From Mesorhizobium sp. Root102 (lineage in GTDB: Bacteria > Pseudomonadota > Alphaproteobacteria > Rhizobiales > Rhizobiaceae), in the NCBI RefSeq assembly GCF_001425625.1, contig NZ_LMCP01000020.1, positions 1-64,000 of the forward strand: a stretch of 64,000 bases of DNA. The letters are read 5' to 3'. The notes below the pieces were generated by a model. The model searched no databases, had not been told where the DNA came from, and worked only from the letters and a program-made list of their open reading frames with translations. Positions 8,226 to 17,919 of the stretch are shown one piece after another (position 1 is the first letter of the stretch; every line of letters starts with the position of its first letter). Made by a program: the position numbers and the translations under genes.

Positions 8226-8585
8226 ATGGGTACCAAGGAATCCACGCAGCGCCGCGCGCAGCGCGTTCGTCGCCAGATCAAGAAGGTCGCCGGCGAGCGT
8301 CCGCGTCTGTCGGTCCACCGCACGTCGAAGAACATCTACGTGCAGGTCATCGACGACGCCAAGGGCCATACCATCGCTGCCGCTTCGACGCTTGAGAAGG
8401 ACCTCAAGGGTTCGCTCAAGACCGGCGCCGACACCGCCGCCGCCGCCGCGATCGGCAAGCTGATCGCCGAGCGCGCCACCAAGGCCGGCGTCAAGGAAGT
8501 CGTCTTCGACCGCGGCGCCTACATCTATCACGGCCGCGTCAAGGCGCTCGCCGAAGCTGCCCGCGAAGGTGGCTTGAGCTTCTAA
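8226..8585 (+). CDS. rplR: Large ribosomal subunit protein L18
   Basis: A 119-residue L18 protein that binds 5S rRNA with L5. QRRAQRVRRQIKKVAGERPRLSVHRTSKNIYVQVIDD is typical, as is the C-terminal FDRGAYIYHGRVKALAEAAREGGLSF. The start at 8226 is preceded by AAGGAAG; an in-frame ATG at 8205 would add seven residues. About 25 bases upstream a G/C-rich stretch ends in GTTTTTTG, which could act as a partial intraoperon terminator. Confidence 0.97.
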   Translation: MGTKESTQRRAQRVRRQIKKVAGERPRLSVHRTSKNIYVQVIDDAKGHTIAAASTLEKDLKGSLKTGADTAAAAAIGKLIAERATKAGVKEVVFDRGAYIYHGRVKALAEAAREGGLSF

Positions 8586-8649
8586 GCATGATCCCGAACC
8601 GAAGGTCAGCGCAGCAAAAAGTTGCAGACTTTTCGGATAAAGATTATGC
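8586..8649. repeat. Palindromic intergenic element, copy 2 (rplR-rpsE)
   Basis: GCATGATCCCGA (8586-8597) is mirrored by TCGGATAAAGATTATGC (8633-8649), with AAAAGTTGCAGACTTTTCGG (8617-8636) inside. The ends GCATGATC/GATTATGC match the outer arms of the common rhizobial palindrome. It fills much of the 154-base gap between rplR and rpsE. Confidence 0.6.
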
Positions 8650-8739
8650 GAGGAAAAAATAGCTTTCGCCCCCGGTGACCCACAGAGGCGCCGGATCTTA
8701 TCAGCAACCGTGCTTCCGGAAAAAAACAAGGAACAGGAT

Positions 8740-9303
8740 ATGGCACAGGAACGTAGGGATGGCGGCCGCGGCCGCGATCGTGAAGAACGCGATGACGGCA
8801 TGGTGGACAAGCTCGTCCACATCAACCGCGTCGCCAAGGTCGTCAAGGGCGGCCGTCGCTTCGGTTTTGCAGCACTCGTCGTCGTCGGCGACCAGAAGGG
8901 CCGCGTCGGCTTTGGTCACGGCAAGGCGCGCGAAGTGCCGGAAGCCATCCGCAAGGCAACTGAATCGGCCAAGCGCGACATGATCTTCGTGCCGCTGCGC
9001 TCGGGTCGTACGCTGCATCACGACGTCGAAGGACGCTGGGGCGCGGGACGCGTGCTGCTGCGCGCTGCCAAGCAAGGTACCGGCATCATCGCCGGTGGCC
9101 CGATGCGCGCTGTGTTCGAGACGCTCGGCATGCATGACGTGGTTGCCAAGTCGATGGGTTCGTCGAACCCCTACAACATGGTTCGCGCCACCTTCGACGC
9201 GCTGAAGAGCCAGATGCATCCCAAGGATGTGGCTGCTGCTCGCGGCATCAAGTATTCGACCCTTCAGGCCCGCCGCGGCACCGCCGTTGCGGCTGAAGAA
9301 TAG
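8740..9303 (+). CDS. rpsE: Small ribosomal subunit protein S5
   Basis: A 187-residue S5 protein involved in decoding accuracy and mRNA entry. The double-stranded-RNA-binding block starts at LVHINRVAKVVKGGRRFGFAALVVVGD, and GRVGFGHGKAREVPEAIRKA is the conserved loop. A Gly/Arg/Asp-rich leader of ~18 residues precedes it. The start at 8740 is preceded by AAGGAACAGGAT; an alternative at 8710 adds ten residues. Confidence 0.97.
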   Translation: MAQERRDGGRGRDREERDDGMVDKLVHINRVAKVVKGGRRFGFAALVVVGDQKGRVGFGHGKAREVPEAIRKATESAKRDMIFVPLRSGRTLHHDVEGRWGAGRVLLRAAKQGTGIIAGGPMRAVFETLGMHDVVAKSMGSSNPYNMVRATFDALKSQMHPKDVAAARGIKYSTLQARRGTAVAAEE

Positions 9304-9327
9304 TCGATCTGACCAGGGATTTTGACC

Positions 9328-9525
9328 ATGGCCAAGAAAGCAACCAAGACCATCACCGTTGAGCAGATCGGTTCGCCGATCCGCCGCCCGAAGGAGCAGC
9401 GCGCGACGCTGGTCGGCCTCGGCCTCAACAAGATGCACAAGCAGCGCACGCTGGAAGATACGCCCTCCGTGCGCGGCATGATCGCTGCCGTCCAGCATCT
9501 CGTCCGCGTCGTGGACGAGGGCTGA
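9328..9525 (+). CDS. rpmD: Large ribosomal subunit protein L30
   Basis: A 65-residue L30 protein. ITVEQIGSPIRRPKEQRATLVGLGLNKMHKQRTLEDTPSVRGM is the full family core. The start at 9328 (MAKKATKT) is preferred to the ATG two codons earlier because of the family N-terminus. It lies between rpsE and rplO as usual. Confidence 0.96.
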   Translation: MAKKATKTITVEQIGSPIRRPKEQRATLVGLGLNKMHKQRTLEDTPSVRGMIAAVQHLVRVVDEG

Positions 9526-9547
9526 GCCAGAGCGCAGGAGAACTCAG

Positions 9548-10021
9548 ATGAAACTCAACGATCTGCGTGACAAGGACGGCGCGACGCACTCCAAGAAGCG
9601 TCTCGGCCGTGGTATCGGCTCCGGCTCCGGCAAGACCGGCGGTCGCGGCGTCAAGGGCCAGAAGGCGCGCTCCGGCGTCGCCATCAACGGCTTCGAGGGT
9701 GGCCAGATGCCGCTCTACCGGCGCCTGCCGAAGCGTGGCTTCAACAACATCTTCGCTAAGAGCTTCACCGTCGTCTCGTTGGCCCGCATCCAGGTGGCCT
9801 TCGATGCCAAGAAGCTCGATGCCAAGGCGACCGTGACGGCTGAATCGCTGGTTGCCGCCGGCGTCATCCGCCGCGTCAAGGACGGTGTGCGCATCCTCTC
9901 GGACGGCGAGATCAAGGCGAAGCTTGCCTTTGACGTTGCCGGCGCCTCCAAGGCCGCGATCGAGAAGATCGAAAAGGCCGGCGGTTCGGTCAAGCTGCCG
10001 GAAAAGGCAGCTGCCGAGTAA
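9548..10021 (+). CDS. rplO: Large ribosomal subunit protein L15
   Basis: A 157-residue L15 protein, a late assembly protein of the 50S subunit. MKLNDLRDKDGATHSKKRLGRGIGSGSGKTGGRGVKGQKARSG is typical of its flexible N-terminal part, and GFEGGQMPLYRRLPKRGF follows. The start has an AGGAGAACTC Shine-Dalgarno sequence. Confidence 0.98.
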   Translation: MKLNDLRDKDGATHSKKRLGRGIGSGSGKTGGRGVKGQKARSGVAINGFEGGQMPLYRRLPKRGFNNIFAKSFTVVSLARIQVAFDAKKLDAKATVTAESLVAAGVIRRVKDGVRILSDGEIKAKLAFDVAGASKAAIEKIEKAGGSVKLPEKAAAE

Positions 10022-10095
10022 CGGCAATTTGAAGCGCGATCGGCAAGAACGGGATCCGTTTTTGCTCACGATTGCGCTTTGATCTGCTCAACAAG

Positions 10096-10117
10096 GCGGC
10101 CGCGTCAACGCGGCCGC
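10096..10117. other. Perfect GC hairpin between rplO and secY
   Basis: GCGGCCGCG (10096-10104) and CGCGGCCGC (10109-10117) form a nine-pair stem with a TCAA loop, followed by TTGCATGTTT. The U-tract is poor, so it may pause or partly terminate transcription, or mark an mRNA end, within the 192-base gap before secY. Confidence 0.5.
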
Positions 10118-10213
10118 TTGCATGTTTAGAGCCCGGAGCTTATCTCGTGAGCTTCGGTGAAACGCGCCGCCTGACCTCAGGGCCATCAAGCGTTACCAAG
10201 CGGAGAATCAGGC

Positions 10214-11554
10214 ATGGCTTCGGCTGCTGAACAATTAGCCTCGAATCTGAATTTCTCGGCCTTCGCCAAGGCGGAGGACCTGAAGAAACGCATCTGGTTC
10301 ACGATCGGCGCGCTGCTCGTCTACCGCCTCGGCACCTACATCCCGCTTCCCGGTATCAATCCCGACGCCTTCGCCCAGGCCTTCTCCTCGCAGAGCAAGG
10401 GCGTGCTCGGCATGTTCAACATGTTCGCCGGCGGCGCCGTGCAGCGCATGGCGATCTTCGCGCTCGGCATCATGCCTTACATCTCCGCCTCCATCATCAT
10501 GCAGCTGATGACCTCGGTCATCCCGTCGCTGGAAGCGTTGAAGAAGGAAGGCGAACAGGGCCGCAAGGTCATCAACCAGTACACGCGCTACGGCACCGTG
10601 CTTTTGGCGCTGGTTCAGGCCTATGGCATTTCGGTCGGTCTGGAAGGCGGCAACGGTATCGTCAGCGATCCCGGCATGTTCTTCCGTATCTCGACCGTCG
10701 TCACGCTTGTCGGTGGCACCATGTTCCTGATGTGGCTCGGCGAGCAGATCACCGCTCGCGGCATCGGCAACGGCATCTCGCTGATCATCTTCTCCGGCAT
10801 CGTCGCCGGCCTGCCGCACGCCATCTCTGGCACGCTGGAGCTTGGCCGCACCGGCGCGCTGTCGACCGGCCTGATCCTGGCGATCATCGTGCTGGCCATC
10901 GTCGTCATTGCGCTGATCGTGTTCTTCGAGCGCGCCCAGCGCCGCTTGCTGATCCAGTATCCGAAGCGTCAGGTCGGCAACCGCATGTTCCAGGGCGATA
11001 CCTCGCATTTGCCGCTGAAGCTCAACACGTCGGGCGTCATTCCGCCGATCTTCGCCTCGTCGCTGCTGTTGCTGCCGGCCACCGTCGCCGGCTTCTCGCA
11101 GACGACCAACATGCCGGCCTGGGCTAGCACCGTGCTCGCCTCGCTCGGCCACGGCCAGCCGCTCTACATGCTGTTTTATGCGGCGATGATCGTGTTCTTC
11201 GCCTTCTTCTACACTGCGATTGTCTTCAACCCGAAGGACACCGCCGACCAGCTCAAGAAGCATTCGGGCTTCATCCCGGGCTATCGTCCGGGCGAGCGCA
11301 CCGCCGATTACATCGATTACGTTCTCACCCGCATCACCGTCGTCGGCGCCATCTATCTGGTGCTGGTGTGCCTGCTGCCGGAGTTCCTGATCTCGGCGAC
11401 TGGCGTACCATTCTACCTTGGTGGCACATCGCTTCTGATCGTGGTCAGTGTCACGCTCGATACGGTTGCGCAGATTCAGGGTCACCTGATTGCGCACCAG
11501 TATGAAGGCCTGATCAAGAAGTCGAAGCTGCGCGGGGGGAAGAAAGCCAGATGA
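10214..11554 (+). CDS. secY: Protein translocase subunit SecY
   Basis: A 446-residue polytopic membrane protein, the channel of the Sec translocase, with ten predicted transmembrane helices. Early motifs include TYIPLPGINPDAF and GIMPYISASIIMQLM; the cytoplasmic loop GQQITARGIGNG-type segment (here GEQITARGIGNGISLIIF) and the C-terminal YEGLIKKSKLRGG are family signatures. The stop overlaps the adk start (ATGA), so the two are translationally coupled. Confidence 0.98.
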   Translation: MASAAEQLASNLNFSAFAKAEDLKKRIWFTIGALLVYRLGTYIPLPGINPDAFAQAFSSQSKGVLGMFNMFAGGAVQRMAIFALGIMPYISASIIMQLMTSVIPSLEALKKEGEQGRKVINQYTRYGTVLLALVQAYGISVGLEGGNGIVSDPGMFFRISTVVTLVGGTMFLMWLGEQITARGIGNGISLIIFSGIVAGLPHAISGTLELGRTGALSTGLILAIIVLAIVVIALIVFFERAQRRLLIQYPKRQVGNRMFQGDTSHLPLKLNTSGVIPPIFASSLLLLPATVAGFSQTTNMPAWASTVLASLGHGQPLYMLFYAAMIVFFAFFYTAIVFNPKDTADQLKKHSGFIPGYRPGERTADYIDYVLTRITVVGAIYLVLVCLLPEFLISATGVPFYLGGTSLLIVVSVTLDTVAQIQGHLIAHQYEGLIKKSKLRGGKKAR

Positions 11555-12147
11555 GGTTGATATTGCTTGGGCCGCCAGGAGCGGGCAAGGGGACACAAGC
11601 ACAAAGACTGGTAGAAAAACACGGCATACCCCAGCTTTCGACGGGCGACATGCTGCGTGCTGCCGTCCAGGCAGGCACCGAAGTCGGCAAGCGCGCCAAG
11701 GCGGTGATGGATGCCGGTGAGCTGGTGTCCGACGCCATCGTCAATGCGATCGTCGCCGAGCGCATCGATCAGGCAGATTGTGCCAAGGGGTTCATCCTCG
11801 ACGGCTATCCGCGCACCCTGGTGCAGGCGGACGCGGTCGAGCAGATGCTTTCGGATCGCTCCCAGGGCCTCGACGCCGTCGTTGAACTTGTCGTCGACGA
11901 CAAGGCGCTGGTTGGTCGTATAGTCAAGCGCGCCAACGAGGCACAGGCCGCCGGTCTGCCCGTTCGCAAGGACGACAATCCGACCGTGTTCGAGGAGCGT
12001 CTGAGGGAATACTACAAGAAGACGTCGCCGCTGATTGGCTACTACTATGCCAAGGGCAAGCTCCGGAGTGTCGACGGTATGGCCGATATCGATGCTGTGA
12101 CGGAACAGATCGAAGCGGTGCTCAAGGACGCAACGCGGGGAAATTAA
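11551..12147 (+). CDS. adk: Adenylate kinase, short-LID form
   Basis: A 198-residue kinase catalysing AMP + ATP to 2 ADP. The P-loop GPPGAGKGTQ lies at residues 7-16 and the AMP-binding GFILDGYPRT segment near residue 80. The LID segment between VKRANEAQ and NPTVFEERL is short and lacks zinc-binding cysteines, accounting for the reduced length compared with the 214 residues of E. coli. Its place directly after secY is common in bacteria. Confidence 0.97.
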   Translation: MRLILLGPPGAGKGTQAQRLVEKHGIPQLSTGDMLRAAVQAGTEVGKRAKAVMDAGELVSDAIVNAIVAERIDQADCAKGFILDGYPRTLVQADAVEQMLSDRSQGLDAVVELVVDDKALVGRIVKRANEAQAAGLPVRKDDNPTVFEERLREYYKKTSPLIGYYYAKGKLRSVDGMADIDAVTEQIEAVLKDATRGN

Positions 12148-12338
12148 CGATTGCACTTGACGGAAGCGGTTCGCTGCGGTATGGCGGCCCGTCTTCCTAT
12201 CAGGCATGGGCTTTGCTTGTCCGCAAGGGCAAGGCAGCCGCTTTGAACTGGAAACTCCCGCATGGGCCGGCCTCCACCGGACGCGGGGCAACTTAAGATA
12301 GCGCCGGTTCGTCCGGCCCACATGGAGAAGAGAAGAAC

Positions 12339-12707
12339 ATGGCTCGTATAGCCGGCGTCAACATTCCTACCAACAAGCGCGTTGTCATTGCGCTTCAGTA
12401 CATTCACGGCATTGGCAAGAAGTTCGCCCAGGAGATCGTCGACAAGGTCGGCATCCCGGCCGAGCGTCGCGTCAACCAGCTGACCGACGCGGAAGTGCTG
12501 CAGATACGCGAAACCATCGACCGCGACTACCAGGTCGAAGGCGACCTGCGCCGCGAAGTCTCGATGAACATCAAGCGGCTCATGGACCTTGGCTGCTACC
12601 GCGGCCTGCGTCACCGCCGCTCGCTGCCGGTTCGCGGCCAGCGCACGCATACCAATGCGCGCACCCGCAAGGGCCCGGCCAAGTCGATCGCCGGCAAGAA
12701 GAAGTAA
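12339..12707 (+). CDS. rpsM: Small ribosomal subunit protein S13
   Basis: A 122-residue S13 protein in the 30S head that bridges to the 50S subunit and contacts P-site tRNA. MARIAGVNIPTNKRVVIALQYIHGIG and the C-terminal GLRHRRSLPVRGQRTHTNARTRKG are diagnostic. It opens the alpha operon block. The 191-base gap from adk has no gene and contains CTTGACG...GGTATGG, a possible sigma-70-type promoter near 12157-12183. Confidence 0.97.
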   Translation: MARIAGVNIPTNKRVVIALQYIHGIGKKFAQEIVDKVGIPAERRVNQLTDAEVLQIRETIDRDYQVEGDLRREVSMNIKRLMDLGCYRGLRHRRSLPVRGQRTHTNARTRKGPAKSIAGKKK

Positions 12708-12710
12708 GTC

Positions 12711-12776
12711 AGCGAATAGCGAGTAGCCAATAGCGAGTAGGGGGCCCTATTCGCTATTCCCTACTCACCACTCGCT
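12711..12776. repeat. Long AGCGAATAG-type palindrome between rpsM and rpsK
   Basis: A 66-base imperfect palindrome built from repeats of the unit CGAATAG/CGAGTAG on the left and CTATTCG/CTACTC on the right, centred on GGGGCCC at 12741-12747. The arms could form a stem of about 25-30 pairs with mismatches. Its composition differs strongly from the ribosomal genes around it, suggesting an inserted REP-like element. Confidence 0.7.
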
Positions 12777-12833
12777 TTCCTAGGTGGAGCCGCTGGCATT
12801 ACGGCGGTGTAGAGATCAACTGAAAGGACTATC

Positions 12834-13223
12834 ATGGCCAAGGAAGCCGCTCGTGTTCGCCGTCGCGAACGCAAGAACATCTCGTCGGGCGTTGCCCACG
12901 TTAATTCGACCTTCAACAACACGATGATCACCATCACCGACGCGCAGGGCAATTCGATTGCCTGGTCGTCGGCCGGTGCCCAGGGCTTCAAGGGTTCGCG
13001 CAAGTCGACCCCATTCGCTGCCCAGATGGCTGCCGAGGATGTTGCCAAGAAGGCCCAGGAACATGGCATGCGCATGCTGGAAGTCGAGGTCTGCGGACCT
13101 GGCTCCGGTCGTGAATCGGCACTGCGCGCCCTGCAGGCGGCCGGCTTCACCATCACTTCGATCCGTGATGTGACGCCGATCCCGCACAATGGCTGCCGCC
13201 CGCGCAAGAAGCGTCGCGTCTAA
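12834..13223 (+). CDS. rpsK: Small ribosomal subunit protein S11
   Basis: A 129-residue S11 protein on the 30S platform near the mRNA exit. GVAHVNSTFNNTMITITDAQGN, SAGAQGFKGSRKSTPFAAQMAAE and the C-terminal DVTPIPHNGCRPRKKRRV are family hallmarks. The start is preceded by AAAGGACTATC. rpoA follows after 106 bases that contain two hairpins. Confidence 0.98.
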   Translation: MAKEAARVRRRERKNISSGVAHVNSTFNNTMITITDAQGNSIAWSSAGAQGFKGSRKSTPFAAQMAAEDVAKKAQEHGMRMLEVEVCGPGSGRESALRALQAAGFTITSIRDVTPIPHNGCRPRKKRRV

Positions 13224-13285
13224 GCAATTTACCGAACGTCGCGCGAGCGCCCTTAGGGCGCGCTCCTCCACGGCATTCCAGGTCG

Positions 13286-13310
13286 CCCGCCACGATTGGA
13301 TGGTGGCGGG
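13286..13310. other. Perfect hairpin just upstream of rpoA
   Basis: CCCGCCAC (13286-13293) pairs with GTGGCGGG (13303-13310) around a nine-base loop, ending 19 bases before the rpoA ATG and just before its Shine-Dalgarno region. A second, GAGCG-CCC/GGG-CGCGCTC, lies at about 13245-13265. They might modulate rpoA translation or mRNA stability. Confidence 0.45.
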
Positions 13311-13329
13311 TCAACGGAAGGAAAGCATC

Positions 13330-14340
13330 ATGATCCAGAAAAATTGGCAGGAACTGATCAAGCCGAACAAGATCGAGTTCTCGTCGAAGAAGAAGACGCT
13401 GACCACGCTGGTCGCCGAGCCGCTCGAGCGTGGCTTTGGCCTGACGCTGGGCAACGCGCTGCGCCGCGTGCTTCTGTCTTCGCTGCGCGGTGCGGCTGTT
13501 ACCGCCGTGCAGATCGACGGCGTTCTGCATGAATTCTCGTCCATCGCCGGTGTGCGCGAGGACGTGACCGACATCGTCCTGAATATCAAGGAAATCGCCA
13601 TCCGCATGGAAGGCGATGGCCCCAAGCGCATGGTCGTTCGCAAGCAGGGACCGGGTGCGGTTCTCGCCGGCGACATCCAGACGGTTGGCGACGTCGAGAT
13701 CCTCAACCCCGACCACGTCATCTGCACGCTGGACGAAGGCGCTGAAATCCGCATGGAATTCACCGTCGACACCGGCAAGGGTTACGTGCCGGCGGACCGC
13801 AACCGCGCCGAAGACGCGCCGATCGGCCTCATCCCGGTCGACAGCCTCTATTCGCCGGTCAAGAAGGTCTCCTACAAGGTCGAGAACACCCGCGAGGGCC
13901 AGGTTCTCGACTATGACAAGCTGACCATGACCATCGAGACCGACGGTTCGATCACCGGCGAGGACGCGGTGGCTTTCGCCGCCCGCATCCTGCAGGACCA
14001 GCTCGGCCTGTTCGTCAATTTCGACGAGCCGCAGAAGGAAGTCGCCGCCGAGGCCGTCACCGAGCTCGCCTTCAACCCGGCGCTGCTCAAGAAGGTCGAC
14101 GAACTCGAGCTTTCGGTGCGTTCGGCCAACTGCCTGAAGAACGACAACATCGTCTATATCGGCGACCTGATCCAGAAGACCGAAGCCGAGATGCTGCGCA
14201 CCCCGAACTTCGGCCGCAAGTCGCTGAACGAGATCAAGGAAGTCCTGGCGGCGATGGGCCTGCACCTCGGCATGGAAGTGCCGGACTGGCCGCCGGAAAA
14301 CATCGAAGATCTCGCCAAGCGTTACGAAGACCAATATTGA
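13330..14340 (+). CDS. rpoA: DNA-directed RNA polymerase subunit alpha
   Basis: A 336-residue alpha subunit. The N-terminal assembly domain has FGLTLGNALRRVLLSSLRGAAV, and the C-terminal domain, which contacts UP elements and activators, has LELSVRSANCLKNDNIVYIGDL and TPNFGRKSLNEIKEVL. The start at 13330 (MIQKNWQELIKPNK) follows GGAAGGAAAGC; the longer reading begins inside rpsK and is not supported by the family. Confidence 0.98.
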   Translation: MIQKNWQELIKPNKIEFSSKKKTLTTLVAEPLERGFGLTLGNALRRVLLSSLRGAAVTAVQIDGVLHEFSSIAGVREDVTDIVLNIKEIAIRMEGDGPKRMVVRKQGPGAVLAGDIQTVGDVEILNPDHVICTLDEGAEIRMEFTVDTGKGYVPADRNRAEDAPIGLIPVDSLYSPVKKVSYKVENTREGQVLDYDKLTMTIETDGSITGEDAVAFAARILQDQLGLFVNFDEPQKEVAAEAVTELAFNPALLKKVDELELSVRSANCLKNDNIVYIGDLIQKTEAEMLRTPNFGRKSLNEIKEVLAAMGLHLGMEVPDWPPENIEDLAKRYEDQY

Positions 14341-14390
14341 GCATGAATTCCAAGGATCGGCGGCGTAGCCGCTCGATCCGACGGTCATGC
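14341..14390. repeat. Palindromic element between rpoA and rplQ
   Basis: GCATGA at 14341 and TCATGC ending at 14390 enclose GGATCG/CGATCC (14354-14359 and 14374-14379) with CGGC/GCCG nested inside. It has the same outer-arm type (GCATGA/TCATGC) as the elements near 8.1 and 8.6 kb, so it may be a diverged copy. Confidence 0.5.
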
Positions 14391-14443
14391 AGAAAACCAT
14401 CAGAGGCCATGGCCTCTTGAACAACTGAAGAAGGAAAAGAGCC

Positions 14444-14875
14444 ATGCGCCACGGTTTCAAAGGCCGCCGCTTCGCCCGAAGCATTAGCCATCGCAAGTCG
14501 ATGTTCGCCAACCTCGCCGTGTCGCTGCTCGAGCATGAGCAGATCGTCACCACCCTGCCGAAGGCGAAGGACCTGCGTCCGATCGTCGAGAAGCTGGTGA
14601 CGCTCGGCAAGCGCGGCGACCTGCACGCCCGCCGCCAGGTGATCGCGCAGATCGGCAACGAAGGCGTCGTCAAGCGCCTGTTCGACACCATCGCCCCGCG
14701 CTACGCCACCCGCAACGGCGGCTATCTGCGCATCATGAAGGCGGGCTTCCGCCATGGTGACAACGCCGCGATGGCCGTCATCGAGTTCGTCGATCGCGAT
14801 ACCTCGGCCAAGGGCGCCGGCGACCGCGCTCGCATCGAAGCCGAAGGCACCGACGCGGACGCCGCAGCCGCATAA
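14444..14875 (+). CDS. rplQ: Large ribosomal subunit protein L17
   Basis: A 143-residue L17 protein. MRHGFKGRRFARSISHRKSMFANLAVSLLEHEQIVTTLPKAKDLRP is the conserved N-terminal block and GGYLRIMKAGFRHGDNAAMAVIEFVD ends the core. An Ala/Asp-rich tail follows. The start has GAAGAAGGAAAAG upstream. It is the last gene of the ribosomal cluster and is followed by a strong terminator. Confidence 0.98.
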   Translation: MRHGFKGRRFARSISHRKSMFANLAVSLLEHEQIVTTLPKAKDLRPIVEKLVTLGKRGDLHARRQVIAQIGNEGVVKRLFDTIAPRYATRNGGYLRIMKAGFRHGDNAAMAVIEFVDRDTSAKGAGDRARIEAEGTDADAAAA

Positions 14876-14900
14876 GGCTCGGTTTTTCCGGATTGAATTC

Positions 14901-14929
14901 AAAGGGGCCTCTGCGGGCCCCTTTTTGTT
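14901..14929 (+). terminator. Intrinsic terminator of the ribosomal protein cluster
   Basis: AAAGGGGCC and GGGCCCCTTT can pair around CTCTGC, followed by TTTTTGTTT. It lies 26 bases after the rplQ stop and before the separately expressed protease gene. Confidence 0.85.
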
Positions 14930-15076
14930 TCTGGAAGTAGTAAATTGCGGCCAAAGCCGATCTTCTGACCAGAACCAAGGGTGTTTGCCCAAAATAATCG
15001 CATTTCAGCGGCTTAGCCTTTCATTTTGCACAATCGTCGGGACAATGCCCCCGAACTTGCCTTGGAGGATTCGCGA

Positions 15077-16564
<1,488 letters not shown>

Positions 16565-16611
16565 GGTACAGCCCGTGCATTCGGGCTCATGCTCCAACGA
16601 AAAAGAAGTGC

Positions 16612-17919
16612 ATGGCCGATCTGTTCAGCGTCGATGAACCGGAAAAGACGCCGCCCGGGCGGCCATTGGCCGACAGGCTGCGGCCGAAGAATCTTGGCGA
16701 GGTCGTCGGCCAGGAGCATCTGACCGGCCCTGACGGCGCGTTGACCCGGCTGATCGGTTCCGGCTCGCTCGGCTCGATGATCTTCTGGGGGCCGCCCGGC
16801 ACCGGCAAGACGACGGTGGCGCGGCTGCTCGCCGGCGAAACAAGCCTGGCTTTCGAGCAGATATCGGCGGTGTTTTCAGGCGTCGCCGACCTGAAGAAAG
16901 TGTTCGAAGCCGCCAAGCTGCGCCGCGCCAATGGCCGCCAGACCTTGTTGTTCGTCGACGAGATCCATCGCTTCAACCGCGCCCAGCAGGATTCCTTTCT
17001 CCCGGTCATGGAAGATGGGACTGTTGTTCTGGTTGGCGCCACGACCGAAAATCCGTCCTTCGAACTCAATGCCGCTCTGCTGTCGCGCGCGCGCGTTCTG
17101 GTCTTCCATTCGTTGGGCGAGGAGAGCATCGCCAAGCTCATGGCGCGCGCCGAGGAGACCGAGGGCAGGGCGCTGCCGCTCGACGACGAGGCGCGGGCCA
17201 TGCTGATCCGCATGAGCGATGGCGACGGCCGCGCCTCGCTTACCCTCGCGGAGGAAGTCTGGCGGGCAGCAAAGCCCGGCGAGGTCTTCAATCCGGAGGG
17301 ACTGCAGCGCATCGTCCAGCGCCGCGCACCGATCTACGACAAGGGCCAGGACGGCCACTACAACCTGATCTCGGCGCTGCACAAATCGGTGCGCGGCTCG
17401 GATCCCGACGCCGCACTCTACTATCTCGCGCGCATGTTCGATGCCGGCGAGGATCCGCTCTATCTCGGCCGCCGGCTGGTGCGCATGGCGATGGAGGACA
17501 TCGGCCTTGCCGACCCGCAGGCGCTGGTCGTCGCCAACGCCGCCAAGGATGCCTACGACTATCTTGGCTCACCCGAGGGCGAACTCGCCTTTGCCGAGGC
17601 CACCGTCTATCTCGCCACCGCACCCAAATCCAACGCCGTCTACAACGCTTTCAAGGCGGCTACGCGGGCCGCGAAAGAACACGGCTCGCTGCTGCCACCC
17701 AAGCACATCCTCAACGCGCCGACCAAGCTGATGAAAGAGGAGGATTACGGCGCCGGCTATCGTTACGACCATGACGAGCCGGATGCTTTTTCGGGCCAGG
17801 ATTATTTTCCCGAGAAGATGGGCCGCCAGACCTTCTATGATCCGCCCGAGCGCGGCTTTGAGCGCGACATCAGGAAGCGGCTCGATTATTGGGCGAAGCT
17901 GCGCAAAGAGCGGGAATAG
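16612..17919 (+). CDS. rarA: Replication-associated recombination protein A (AAA+ ATPase)
   Basis: A 435-residue AAA+ ATPase of the RarA/MgsA/WRNIP1 family, acting at stalled replication forks. LADRLRPKNLGEVVGQEHL opens the AAA+ domain, Walker A GPPGTGKTT has Lys66, Walker B is LLFVDEIHRFN, and the sensor region ATTENPSFELNAALLSRARV follows. The C-terminal tetramerisation part includes HYNLISALHKSVRGSDPDAALYYLARM. The start at 16612 (MADLFSVDEPEK) is chosen from family N-termini; an upstream TTG-type extension overlaps the protease gene. Confidence 0.95.
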   Translation: MADLFSVDEPEKTPPGRPLADRLRPKNLGEVVGQEHLTGPDGALTRLIGSGSLGSMIFWGPPGTGKTTVARLLAGETSLAFEQISAVFSGVADLKKVFEAAKLRRANGRQTLLFVDEIHRFNRAQQDSFLPVMEDGTVVLVGATTENPSFELNAALLSRARVLVFHSLGEESIAKLMARAEETEGRALPLDDEARAMLIRMSDGDGRASLTLAEEVWRAAKPGEVFNPEGLQRIVQRRAPIYDKGQDGHYNLISALHKSVRGSDPDAALYYLARMFDAGEDPLYLGRRLVRMAMEDIGLADPQALVVANAAKDAYDYLGSPEGELAFAEATVYLATAPKSNAVYNAFKAATRAAKEHGSLLPPKHILNAPTKLMKEEDYGAGYRYDHDEPDAFSGQDYFPEKMGRQTFYDPPERGFERDIRKRLDYWAKLRKERE

